In this document: positions 14,001 to 24,688 of the stretch, one piece after another
Numbering within the stretch: position 1 is the stretch's first letter
How the letters are laid out: every line of letters starts with the position of its first letter
DNA from: Rhyacichthys aspro
Lineage: Eukaryota; Chordata; Actinopteri; Gobiiformes; Rhyacichthyidae
Direction: 5' to 3'
Length of the DNA stretch: 64,000 nucleotides
Assembly (NCBI GenBank): GCA_036850595.1
Contig: CM072165.1
Span: 10,240,109-10,304,108, forward strand
The notes under the pieces: generated by a model
The model's database searches: none
What the model was told of the DNA's origin: nothing
Seen by the model: the letters and a program-made list of their open reading frames with translations, nothing else
Translations under genes and position numbers: made by a program

Positions 14001-14115
14001 GTTCCTGGAGCCGCTGCTGTGGGAGAACATGGCCGACTTCTGCCAGCACACTCTGAGAGTGGAGCTGGTGAAGGAGTACAGAGAGCAGTGCGTAGTGGAG
14101 GCAGACATGGTGTAG
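11047..14115 (+). CDS. nat16: Histidine N-acetyltransferase (NAT16/HISAT), GNAT family
   Basis: Four coding exons: 11047-11262, 12510-12734, 13147-13490 and 13887-14115, joined in phases 0, 0 and 2, giving 337 codons. The ATG lies 10 bases after an acceptor and opens a family-like N-terminus (MKIDTSLTMPQLPEAL). A GNAT fold is indicated by the acetyl-CoA loop motif QERGKG at residues 97-102, following the strand EGLRVAP. In fish and other ectotherms this protein transfers acetyl from acetyl-CoA to L-histidine, making the N-alpha-acetylhistidine abundant in lens and brain (established for HISAT, the ectotherm NAT16 homologue). Length and the absence of breaks suggest an active gene. Intron 2 carries a hAT-like repeat. 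Intron 3 (396 bp) carries repeat-like text beginning near 13599. Remaining doubt is only over orthologue naming and the 5' exon. Confidence 0.93.
11821..12293. repeat. Degraded non-autonomous hAT-like element
   Basis: Within nat16 intron 2. The left part (cttctcaaacgttttccag, then accacctttaaaa) and the right part (accactagagggagctgac, then caggttgagaacag) resemble the ends of a dispersed hAT-type teleost repeat that I know. The two ends are weakly inverted to each other (ttctcaa/ttgagaa). Its boundaries are approximate and the family assignment is from memory. Confidence 0.5.
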
Positions 14116-17100
14116 TAGCATTATGATCCTAAACACCCAAGCCACATACACATATACACAAGTCTTACAAAAGCAACACTTGAAGAGAGTTGATTCAGTA
14201 CTATATTACTGTGGACGACCCTTTGTTGGCCTTTTGATTGGTGACTGACCGACCAATCAGAAGCTTCTCTGCCCATGGCCACCCACCACAACTGATGTCT
14301 CTGCTTCCTGGTTTGGACAAACTTTGAACTAAATTTCAATGATGATTGTATTTAGGATGAACTTGGTATAATATAATGGACTAAAATATATTGTTTTTCC
14401 AGTACTTTTGTGACTGATTTGGCTTTTAGAAGATATGACACCCCTGGCTCTAGATATGGTCAGTGATAGTCCAGGGGCAAGTCTGTGGCAGTGGGTTTGC
14501 AACTGCTTACAACAGCCATGGCTAACTTCAGCCTTTTTTAAGAATTTTACCAGTTTTCAGACTTGGGGTACTCATTTTACAAGAAAAGAGTCGATACGTA
14601 ATTCTTACAAACATTCACATGTTTTAAATGGATTTGAATGGAAATGAAGTTTGTCTAACCTAGCAACAGTAACTAAGGAGGACATGGGCGGGGCTTGACA
14701 AAGGGTCATTTATAATAGGTACACATGTAATTAGCTCCAGCTGAACACACACTTGAATGGTTTTCCATTGTCACTGATGATGTTTGATGCTTCCAGTGTT
14801 CAGTCTGAATTATCTTCAAAAGAGCAAATTGAATATTTCAAGCGAAACTATTGAGTTATACTACATCCATTACATGTGTGATATTGTGTCAGTCCTCTGT
14901 ATGTCCTGTGACAAGGACCTAAATGATGGCTTCAGAGAAGCACTTTGACACTCAGAACGCTACAGACCTTTGATGTTCAAATCTTACTCCTGGATAAATT
15001 CACACAGACATGAGGCATCTATTATTTTTGTAAATATGAAAGCTAAATATGTAAAAAAAACAGAGTTGGGTCATTAAATCTGCACAACTCTAAAGGCACT
15101 TTATTCAAACCACAGGCAGGTTGTGTTGATGTTACAAGGAAAGCCAACAGTATATCCACATCCCATTATTAATAATGGTTATTCCATCTCAGCACTAACA
15201 CGTTACAGATATCATCCAACATTATTGCAAAACATCAGCAAACATACATACACTGTCAAAAGATGCTGACTATCCTTATTGTTATGTCTTTTTTCTTTGT
15301 TTTTGTACATATATAATGTTACTAATTTTTACATTGATGCTTTTTAACTCATACAGCTGTAAGTGAAACCTAGGCGTAACTTTTGTAGACTTCTGCAAAA
15401 GCCGACCGCCTATGCCTAAAATATTATTACTACTTAACGTTGATCACTGATCAATCCAGGGAGACAATACTCTGATCATTAACAAACCGCAGTGTTCAGT
15501 ATTTTAGACATTACTATGGCTTGTTAACAATAGCTGCACATGGCTAGACTCTCCAGAAAATGTCCTGCTGTTTCTGCAAAGTGTGGTTGCCTCCACAGAT
15601 CGAGCTCACTTTGGATTAGATCCTGGTCGAGTAATATGATCGCCTTTCACCAGCTCCAACAAGTAGTGTTATGTTACGGACCAGGACACGCTGAAAGAAG
15701 CACAATAAGCAGAAGGCTTGTGGCCAGTGGGGAAAAGATGTCAGACAAGATCACAGTTAGCATCAAGATATTTCTCTCTACCCAACCGGTCCAGGCAGAC
15801 AGCCGCCCACCCAGAGCCGGGGTCTGCTCGAGGTTTCTGCCCGTTAAAAGGCAGTTTTTCCTTGCCACTGTCGCCAAGTGCTTGCTCATGGGGGATTGTT
15901 GGGTTTTCTCTCTTATGATTCGGCGCTATACAGATAAATGATTGTCCTACCTGCATAATCCATATTTATACTAAAGGTGTGTCGTACAAACTTTAGGAGC
16001 TATTCAAGAACATTACACTTGCCTTTACAGTTCCCTTTATGAAATATAGTACATGTATATAACCAGACATGAGCTTGTGTGATGGATCGGTTCGGCTTGC
16101 CCTGTTGCCTTGTTCAGCTTTTACGTAGAGTTCGTGCAATTATGACAAAAATGGAACGGTTTGTAGAGTTTGGGCACGGGTCGATTTGCTGCAGGGAAAC
16201 ATTTGTAGAGTAGGACCTCGTTTCTAACCAAAGAGACCTTCTTGGTTTGTGATGAACCGGATTAATATCCCAGATTCTATTGAGTACTTCCACTACCACT
16301 AGCCATTCTGTGCAGGATCTGGGCTCAGCTTAGCTCAGAGTATTAATCAAGGAGATACTAATATAATCGAGCTTACTCTTTGTCAGAGGCAGATATATAA
16401 AGATACAAAGGGCAAAGGTGGTCGTAGTTTGATTAAAGGCATTAGAGGTTCTGACTGTTCCTCTTCTGTCCTTTGAGGCTGAGCTGTAAGTCTGATGCCT
16501 TCTTTGGACGATAAAGACAAGTGCCCACGTCGAGCCACACACAAACACAAGCTATGGACACAGCCCTCGGCTTCAAATACATCCTCTGTATTATGCAAAC
16601 TATCAATAAACAGTATTTATTGTCATACTTTTTACTGTAATATATATATATATATATGTTCTTTCCTATCTTTTGTCCCAATGATCTGAACCACAGCTGT
16701 AAAATGTAAGAATGCCCTCATGAATAAGAACAAGCTATCTTCAGAAAAGCTTTTTAAATAAATAATGTATCCACTCTTTTGTCTGTTTTCTGACATGTTA
16801 TGTGAAATTCTACAGAAAGTCAACCTATTTGAGTCCAAATGCTATTGCTATTTTGCCCAAGCAGAACATTTTCTTCATGTATATTGTATGAGAACCAGTA
16901 CAGAGGATTTATTTGATAATGGGGTCATCATAAAACACACACTTAACTCCGGAGACAGGGACATGTTTCTCACGCTGAGCTTAATGACAGTGATAACCTC
17001 ATATTTAAAACCATGTAATGCACAAACACTGATCAGAACTGGTTTGGAAGACCTCAGCGTCGAAGGCATTACACTTCTTTAAATGGATGTATGGAGGTGC

Positions 17101-18178
17101 TGTGCACAAGGAAAGTTCAAAGAAGTGCCAACTGTTCTGAATGCTCTTGGGTTATCTGCAACCCAGTCACCATTTCTGCAAAGCACATTGCAAAAAGCAG
17201 GCACCTCAATTTCACAGAGATTTTTCATAATGTGGAACAACACACTGAAAATAGGGAGTCTTTTCCTGATCACGTTACCAGAATGATAGCACTAGCAAAC
17301 AACTGGGAGAAAGGGTAACACAAAAGCAACAGCAACAAAAAGAACCAGGGAATCATTTTGTATTATTGATATTAATAACACAACTTTATTTGATGGGTTG
17401 GTGAAGATTTACTAAAAGAGCATTCAGAAAAATCCTGTCCCGTTTGCTTGCTCCCCCTCAGCACAAAGTGACACTAAGTGGACTGATGTGATCTGGCTCT
17501 GAGCCCTACCTACTGTCTGTGATAGGGTTCATAAGATGGATGTATGATGGATTACTGGACAAGACACTGATTTCGGGGGCAAAGCAGCATGCACTTTAGT
17601 CGTCTTTGGCAATAATAGATAAGCTAACATCTACTGCAAAAGTAGAGCTAACTATTGTAACCAAGTGTTCTTTCATACAGTTCTGTGTTCGACAACAACG
17701 TAATGGATGTATTTGGAAAGAAACACAGGCCTAAGTAAAAAAATAAAATAACATCCAGTTTGCTATAGTAGTTTTTCAGTGCATTACTAATTGTGTTTTG
17801 TGGGACCTTGTACTTTCTGAGAATCCATTTGATTCATTAACTGCTGCAGTAACCAGTTACATTAACACAAGTATACTGTACATGCAATATAAATAAGAGT
17901 TTAACCAATGTAGTAAAAAATGTAGGCTTTAAAATACATTTATTTTAATATGCACTTCTCTGTACATTGAGTCTTTTTGTCTGTGCTCAGTTTGTAGTGA
18001 CTTCCTCTTCATAAACTGTCAATGTCTTACGCCTCCAGAAGGAGCTATGTGAACAAAACCTTTTTCATTCATTCAATGTTAAGTAAAGATGCAAACAAGC
18101 CTCTGTCTTCTCTCTTCATTGATACAATTTTTTCAGAATTGTCAATGTTATGTCAGAAATGACTTCAAGACATTCATG
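14116..18178. other. Spacer after nat16
   Basis: Presumed nat16 3' UTR followed by AT-rich spacer. There is no canonical AATAAA close to the stop; ATTAAA at 15073-15078 is one possible cleavage signal. Contains the interspersed repeat at 15540-15945 and a short TA microsatellite near 16640. No exon was recognised. Confidence 0.5.
15540..15945 (+). repeat. Widespread teleost interspersed repeat copy
   Basis: The segment contains the phrases gaggtttctgcc.gttaaaa, tttttccttgccactgtcgc and caagtgcttgctcatggggg. I recognise these as a very common dispersed repeat of teleost genomes. It is locally GC-richer than its surroundings and gives overlapping open frames of up to 133 codons on both strands, which should not be called genes. 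The exact boundaries and the class (SINE-like or DNA-type) are uncertain. Confidence 0.65.
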
Positions 18179-18714
18179 TTAAAGGTGCAGTGTGTGGTGT
18201 TTGGCAGCATCTGACATCCCAAACCCATCCTTTCTGCAGCCTGCGAGCACCTATGGTAGCCTTGCAGGGACATACATGTTGATTGACAAACAGTGGAAAT
18301 AGGTCAAATGATTTTGTGTAAAGAAACAAACATGAATGTGGGGCGCTTCAGTGACTCTTCTGGTAGAGTGCATACCACATAGCCTGAAGACCTGGGTTCG
18401 ATTCCAGCTCAGGTCCCTTGCCCTTTCACTCACCCTGTTCTGTCTATCTACATTCTACTATCAAATAAAGGCAAAAAGACCCCCAAAAATATCTTAAACA
18501 AAACATGAATGCGCTTCTTCACCAGCAGGGCTCAGTTGTAGGAACAGGAACAAGACATGAAGGAACTCATGGCTCCTTCCACTGGTTTCTATGGCACTTT
18601 AAACGTCAGCTTTCTAACATAGACTATATGGTAATAGACAATTGTATAATAAGCTAATACACTACTGGAACAACTTTTTTGTATACTGCTACATTTTGCA
18701 CAGTGCACCTTTAA
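18179..18714. repeat. Inverted-repeat (MITE-like) element split by a SINE
   Basis: The left end gttaaaggtgcagtgtg (from about 18179) is matched by an inverted right end, tgcacagtgcaccttta (to about 18714). Inside is the phrase agcacctatggtagccttgc, which recurs in other copies at about 23490-24004, 24538-24688, 39352-39603 and 44890-45300. The unit is interrupted by a tRNA-derived SINE at 18339-18495, so the SINE is younger. Confidence 0.65.
18339..18495 (+). mobile_element. tRNA-derived SINE with target-site duplication
   Basis: A pol III A-box-like tggtagagtgc and a perfect B box ggttcgattcc stand about 30 bases apart, as in a tRNA head. They are followed by a body with ccctgttctgtctatc and a tail aaataaaggcaaaaag. 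The unit is flanked by near-identical direct repeats, aaacaaacatgaatg (18324-18338) and aaacaaaacatgaatg (18496-18511), as expected of LINE-mediated insertion. Related copies lie on the other strand at 50651-50795 and 56886-56995. Confidence 0.85.
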
Positions 18715-19622
18715 AATATATACTAATATATTATGAAGAAAGATATACAAAGTATGGAACATGGACACATTTATTTTATTATGGATCATATAACTGTTTT
18801 AGTCACTCCAGGAGTATGCAGTAGTTAGTTTATGATTGGGTTAGTATAGAGCGTTATAAAGGGTTGGGTTATATATTGATTTGATCTGAAGTGGGCTGAA
18901 CCAGTAAAATAATAGCGTAATAACCAATAAATAACGAACAAACAAAATTCTTTTTTTAGCACAGTGAAGTGTGATGTTCTCATCAAATCGCAACTAAAAA
19001 GGTTGCCAAAAGTCTTCAGCATGTTGGTTTCACAAACTCACAATATGGCTTTGATGCTAATGCTATTTTGGGTTATTTTGACTGCAAAAGAGTAATTGCA
19101 TTACTGCTATCTTCTGTTCAGTTCTGGGTCTCAGTGTTGTGTTATATTCTATTCTGACTAAAACAATGTAACCCCCAGTGGACAAATTAGGAATAGCAGT
19201 TACTTTAAATCTATGTAATTTTCACACTTTCCAGGTTTGTTGAAAAATATGTAATAAAAGGGTTAGTATTGCTAACAATATTCATAGAGACTTTAGACTT
19301 TGGACAACTATATTCTGATTATTAATGAACTTAGATTATTTCACACCATCACAATACCAGCATTAACACACAATAATAATACTACTGTTAAGGTTTGTAA
19401 ATATTTTTTATCTTTTTAATATTTTATTCATTCATTGAAGGAAGCTTTTGAGAGTGGTGTAGTTGATCTACCTACTGGTTGTAGATTGATCCGTGTAAGT
19501 CTATTAGAAGCCTGTTTACACTATGATCAGCAGTAGCTCCCTCTGCTTACAGTTTCGAGGTCTAGACTTACACAGTTGATTTATATCTAGTCATGAACTG
19601 AGTAGTCTCCTGGTGAGTGGCT
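18715..19622. other. Short AT-rich spacer
   Basis: Between the SINE-bearing repeat and the acox3 pseudogene. Nothing beyond AT-rich sequence was recognised. It would contain the 3' untranslated part of the pseudogene. Confidence 0.5.
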
Positions 19623-20031
19623 CTACAGGTTGGAACGAAGGGACCCCGGCACAGGTTTGTCTGAGCAAAACTCTTTCCACCAGGATGGCCTCTGCAGAAC
19701 CTCGCTGCCCTGCATCACAGTGGACCACATGTTCTCATAGATCTGTGAATGACAAATACTCAATATAACATGCGCTGACATCTCTAGTGTCAAAAATAGT
19801 TAAGGACCGAGCCTGTGATATATGTTTGCCCTCACCTGACCGTCGGCCTTGGAGAGTTGAGGATGAAATCGGGCGGAGCCAAAACGTCCACTAATGCTAC
19901 AGCGTCATCTTTCAGCTAAAGGATAGAGACAGGAGCATTAGCTTGAGACCCTATTTAACTAATATATATGTCTCAAAAAATGAAAACTGAATGGATGTTT
20001 TGCGAGACGTGATGTAGTTGTTTTACATTAT

Positions 20032-20495
20032 ATTCACAAATCCAACAGCTGGAGTTCCGCAAGGCTCTATCCTTGCTCCTTTCCTAATTTTCCTAATACA
20101 TTTCCAAATGTGTTCGAAACATGGCACACAAGTTAAAGTACAGTTACTTTAAAATGAAAAAACTCCAGTAACAGTAAAAGGGAAGTAAAAGCATTAATTT
20201 AAATTAATACTTAAGTAAGAGTAACAGTGTAGTTAGTGAAGACTATTAAAATACTGCGCCATTTTTATATTTATATTCACAAATCCAATAGCTGGAGTTC
20301 CACAAGGCTCCATCCTGGCTCCTTTCTTTTTACATAGTACATTGCCAAATGTCTGTGAAATATGGCACACAAGTAAAAGCACAATTACTTTAAAATGAAA
20401 ATACTCCAGCAACAGCAAAAGGGAAATAAAAGCAGCAATCTAAATTAATACTTGAATAAGAATAACAGTGTACTTAGTAAGGACTGTTATGTCCT
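20032..20495 (+). repeat. Tandem pair of LINE reverse-transcriptase fragments
   Basis: Two similar units, starting near 20032 and 20275 (spacing 243 bases), each carry attcacaaatcca followed by a stretch that translates as AGVPQGSILAP (clear in the second unit). This is the conserved 'GVPQGS' core of non-LTR retrotransposon reverse transcriptases. The flanking text is also repeated (ggcacacaagt.aaag, actttaaaatgaaaa). No longer reading frame survives. The pair sits in the intron between the exon 18 and exon 17 remnants of the acox3 pseudogene. Confidence 0.6.
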
Positions 20496-21703
20496 TATGT
20501 TAAATACTGAGCTGTTTTCATATTAAATAACTGATGAATAACATAAAACACAATTTCCACTAAAAGTAACTCAAGTGGCAATACATTTTAGAGTCAGAAC
20601 TTGAAAATCTTGAAAATCTTTTAATATTGCTATCAAAGGTCTTGAAAATTGTTTAATATTGTAACTAATATGTATTCCTAATTTTTTTTTTTTTTTTTTT
20701 AGTAATTACATAAAACATGACTATTTTTATTTCAATACTCAGTCTGGCCAGAGATCATTTGTATTGGGTAGAATTATACTTACACTCATTCAGCACATAG
20801 AACTGTGACTACCTGTGAGCAGAGAGTAAGAATAGCCGTCTGGACCATCTCTGCTGGTTTCTTTCCACTCAGGTAACCCCCTGTGGAGGAACAACAGTGT
20901 GTTCAGTCCTCTCATACAGTAACCCCCTCTATGTGCGCTGCTGGAGGTTTGAATACAGACCCTGGAACAGTGTGGCCATGTGGCTGCTCAGGCAGTCCGT
21001 ACAGGCCACCTTCTCACACACATAGCATTTGTTAAACTATAAAACCAGTCAAATCCCCCATTTAAAGTGGTAATCAGTCATCTCTACTGAATTATGTGTT
21101 ACCTGACTGTTGCTGTTCGCTTCAAACTTGTCCTTTCCCATGCTCCTCTGCTGCTCCAGCTTCTTGTAACTCTCGTGCAACAGAAAACACACCAGCCATT
21201 TGTAAGCTGCCACGGAGACTGGTGGGAAAACAAACACTTCATAGACGGTGATAATACATCATTTTAATAACAGCTGATCTACATTTGGTCTCACTAATTG
21301 CCTTTTTCTGTTCAATTCATAGCTTGAAGAAGTGGTCACTATATCATAGTCGTACCTGCAGAGTATAGAACATAGACATTTTTCTACCGGCTGGATCCAT
21401 ACACTCCTCTTCTGTTGCTGCTGTGAACTGCTTTCCAAGATGTGGTGGGAATTGTCCAGGAAATCCACAGAGTGAAGAGGAGACTCACTTCATGAACCGT
21501 CTGTAATCAACAACACATTGTCAATAATATAACTTCGCTCATTCCTGAGCAAAACATTCAATAATATTACAGCATTAGACAGAAATGTTAGCTTGAGACC
21601 AAGATTATGTGATATTGTAACCAAGTGTCCATTAAACTAGAAAATATGTCTCCAAAAATGAAAATTGAATAGTCAATTTGCAAGAAGTTATGTTGTTTTC
21701 ATA

Positions 21704-21770
21704 TTCACAAATCCAAATGCTGGAGTTCCACAAGGCTCTATCCTGGCTCCTTTCAGATTACACAGTGAGT
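21704..21770 (+). repeat. Third copy of the reverse-transcriptase fragment
   Basis: It repeats the phrases attcacaaatccaa, gctggagttccacaaggct and atcctggctcctttc seen at 20032 and 20275. It lies between the exon 14 and exon 13 remnants of the pseudogene. Only the short core is conserved. Confidence 0.5.
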
Positions 21771-22676
21771 CAGTTTTAGAACCTTTTTGTTAGAAATATT
21801 TAGCAACAGCTCAACATTATGGGATGTCATTACTCACACATGATGATGTACAGCACAACAGGCCCCTCACTGTGTTGTCCTACTCACTGCTCCATTTGTA
21901 AACAGCCTGAGACATTAGCATGTTATAGCCACACTAGGTTTTATAGCTACATTTCTTGTTGCCACCCCCATTAGTGAGAGAAACATGTACATTTCCCCTT
22001 AACCACAGTCTCTCTTTTATTTTCCTCTCAAGGCTAACAGAAGTTGATAAAAGGTGTCCACAGTGAGCCATGGTGCAGGTCAGTGTGCTGTTTATTTGCA
22101 AAAGTAGCTACACCCACAAATCCCCAAAATACAGGAGTCAAGGTGAAAATATAAAAAGCTATTTTTAAAGGCTGTCCTGGCTATAAAAAGGCATACAACA
22201 AATGTAGTGTAATTCTCTAAAGGGCACCGTGACAGGATTTAAGATTAAAGTCTATGACGTGTAGGATAAAGTTTGACAAAGAAGAGGAACTCACTGAGTT
22301 TGACTTGGAGCCAGCTGAGCAGGAAGCTGCTGGTTTGCTGCAGGATGACATTATTTTCTCCTTCCATTGTACACATTGGGTCATTGTCATTCCTCAGATC
22401 TCCCAGACGGTTCACTGTAACAGACGTTTGTGTACTGTTTGTGTAGGTCTACCATAGACATACAATGCCTCATTCTAGAGTCAATATGCTGTCTATTAGT
22501 AATATACTTATGTGTGTGAGACACTGACTGGCCAAGTATCCGTGTCCACCGCAGGCATCTCTACACTCCTGGATTCCCCGCTGAGCCATCCAGGAGCCCA
22601 GTGGTTTAATGGCACAGGCGATGGCATGGATCTCCCTGCTCAGCGTTTCCTGGAATACAACACACACACACAACTT

Positions 22677-22750
22677 CACTGTCTCCTCACACTGTCTCCT
22701 CACACTGTCTCCTCACACTGTCTCCTCACACTGTCTCCTCACACTGTCTC
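22677..22750 (+). repeat. 13-bp tandem repeat (about 5-6 copies)
   Basis: The unit cactgtctcctca repeats with almost no variation. It lies in the 123-bp intron between the exon 12 and exon 11 remnants of the pseudogene; the equivalent intron of acox3 (30557-31235) is 679 bp and lacks it. The near-perfect copies suggest recent expansion. Open frames on the plus strand here come from the repeat. Confidence 0.9.
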
Positions 22751-23489
22751 TACTGTGTTACATCACCCTCACCTGTCTGTCGCTCTTGTTGCCCATGTCC
22801 AGTCCAAGCTGCAACTTTGTAAGGCTCTCAAAGCCAGATTTGCTGAAGTGCTCCAGAGCATATGTCGTTGCCAGGTATGGGATCAGAAGCCATTGCAGTA
22901 GAAAAACAGTGTGTATTATTCATTTCAAGCTTATTTATTAATTCTGACCTGAAGTTGGTATTCCAAAACAGGAATCTCCTCGGTGTCTTTGGATCCAAAC
23001 TGCCGCCTTGTGGCTGAGAAGCGGATGGCGATGACCAGGGCCATCTTCAGGTTCACAAGAGCCATCCTGGTCATGAATAACCTGCTTTTGACAGGCCAGC
23101 CAGAGACAACCCAACACACTTAGGATCCTGAAAGTAACCAGTCCATGGAGAAAAATAACTTAACTATATGTTTTTGCCTCTTACAGGTGAGGTAAAAAAT
23201 TACAATATGTAAAATGTGCCATCAGTGGAAAAAATATAACTGTATAAAGATATCATTCTACCAGGTTGGTCAGGTGCTAACCTGTAATGGTGTCAAGGAG
23301 CGGCCATCAGGTGTAACTGAGCTTATTCAGCAAGTTCTCCCGGGGGATCCTCACATTATGGAACAATGCAAACCTGTAAAACACAAAACCATGCAACATT
23401 TAAAGATGCTTGGAAGCCAGATTTAAGACATTAATAAACTCAACTGATATTGTAGCTATTGGACCAGTTTCCTTTTGGTTAGCTTATAC

Positions 23490-24004
23490 CAAAGCATGTC
23501 CCTGCAGGGCTACCGTAGCTGCTTACATGCTCTAAAAAAGGAGGGGTGTGAATTTCGCCACCAGATGTCACCAAAATCCCCAAAAACTACACTTTTCAAT
23601 TAGCTTCACTCAGGACTTCGCTCACAATGACAGCACAGTAGTCTTGCAGGGACATGCTATTGTCTATGAAAAAAAAAAACAACTAGTAGAAAGAGGTCTA
23701 ATGGTGATTTATAACAACAACATTAATTCAGTTACCCCAAACATTCATGCAATAAACTATGCTAGAAAAAACAAAACATTAATATGCTTCCTCTCCAGCA
23801 GTGCTAATTTTGTCCTCTCTGGGCATTTGCAGAAACAGGAGGCAATGGAACAAAAATCGCCTCTTACAGTGGGTTCTAAGGAGCTTTAATTATCTGTTTT
23901 TTCCATTTTGACAAATGCAAATTGTGTAATTTGGATGTGATGATACACTACTGAAAACAATGTTCAACTATACACTATTGTATTTTGCACAGTGCACTTT
24001 TAAA
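23490..24004. repeat. Composite foldback copy of the interspersed MITE-like family
   Basis: The left part (catgtccctgcagggctacc, near 23497) is in the opposite orientation to a second copy of the same phrase (cttgcagggacatgctattg, near 23643). The right end, tttgcacagtgcactttta, matches the right end of the 18179-18714 element. It occupies the gap between the exon 9 and exon 5 remnants of the acox3 pseudogene, where exons 6-8 should be. Confidence 0.5.
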
Positions 24005-24537
24005 TGTTAAGACAGAATACTGACCAGTGAGGTGTGTTAACCATTTACCGTCATGTCTCTGACTTTTTCAACATATTCCTGGTGTCTTGCAGATCCAGCG
24101 TTGATGATAGAGTCACTAAAGACCTGAGTAGAAAAAGTGAACAAGAGTAATTAGGAATTGACTAAGAATTATATATACACATAAAAAAAAACTCTTGTGT
24201 TTTGATAAATAGCTGTTTTGCTCACTGTCTGGTCCAGTCCCCATTTTCCCAGCCAAAGCTACGTCAAACATCCCCAGACAATCATTGAGGACAACAGATT
24301 TCAAGAAGCTGAACGTCTCTTTTTGTGTGAGATAGTCATAGCAAAAGAGAGGCTTGATCCTGATTTTGGATAAAGATATATCAATCAGGAAATGTTGGCG
24401 GTTAGTACAATTTGCACATTTCATTTCTTCTTCAACAGAATTTTTTCAGTACGCTGCATTTATAAACTTTTGGTTTTAAAATGTTTGAAGAGAATTCATA
24501 ATCAGACCTTTTTCAACTCAGTATGTTTATAGACAAC

Positions 24538-24688
24538 AGTATGTCCCTGCAAGGCTACGGTATGTGCTCACAGGCAGTAGAAATGAGAGGTCAAGTTTGG
24601 AATTGCAATCTAAAAACTCACCATCAGATGTTCATTGAAACTGCGAACAGCACTCAGAGCATATATGGTAGCCTTGCAAGGACATACT
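24538..24688. repeat. Foldback element with about 32-bp arms
   Basis: The arm at 24538-24569 (agtatgtccctgcaaggcta...) is complementary, with a few mismatches, to the arm at 24657-24688 (...gtagccttgcaaggacatact), separated by about 87 bases. The same phrase occurs in the family copies at 18.2, 23.5, 39.5 and 45.0 kb. It lies in the pseudogene, upstream (on the minus strand) of its exon 4 remnant. Confidence 0.65.

Noticed and set aside
15540..15956. Open frames of up to 133 codons on both strands
   Set aside because: The sequence is a common interspersed teleost repeat, not a gene.
18350..18420. A tRNA gene
   Set aside because: The A and B boxes are present, but the segment lacks a full cloverleaf and continues into a SINE body and tail with target duplications.
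22512..22941. Open frames of 129 and 110 codons on the plus strand
   Set aside because: Created by the 13-bp tandem repeat and the antisense of the pseudogene exons 10-12.
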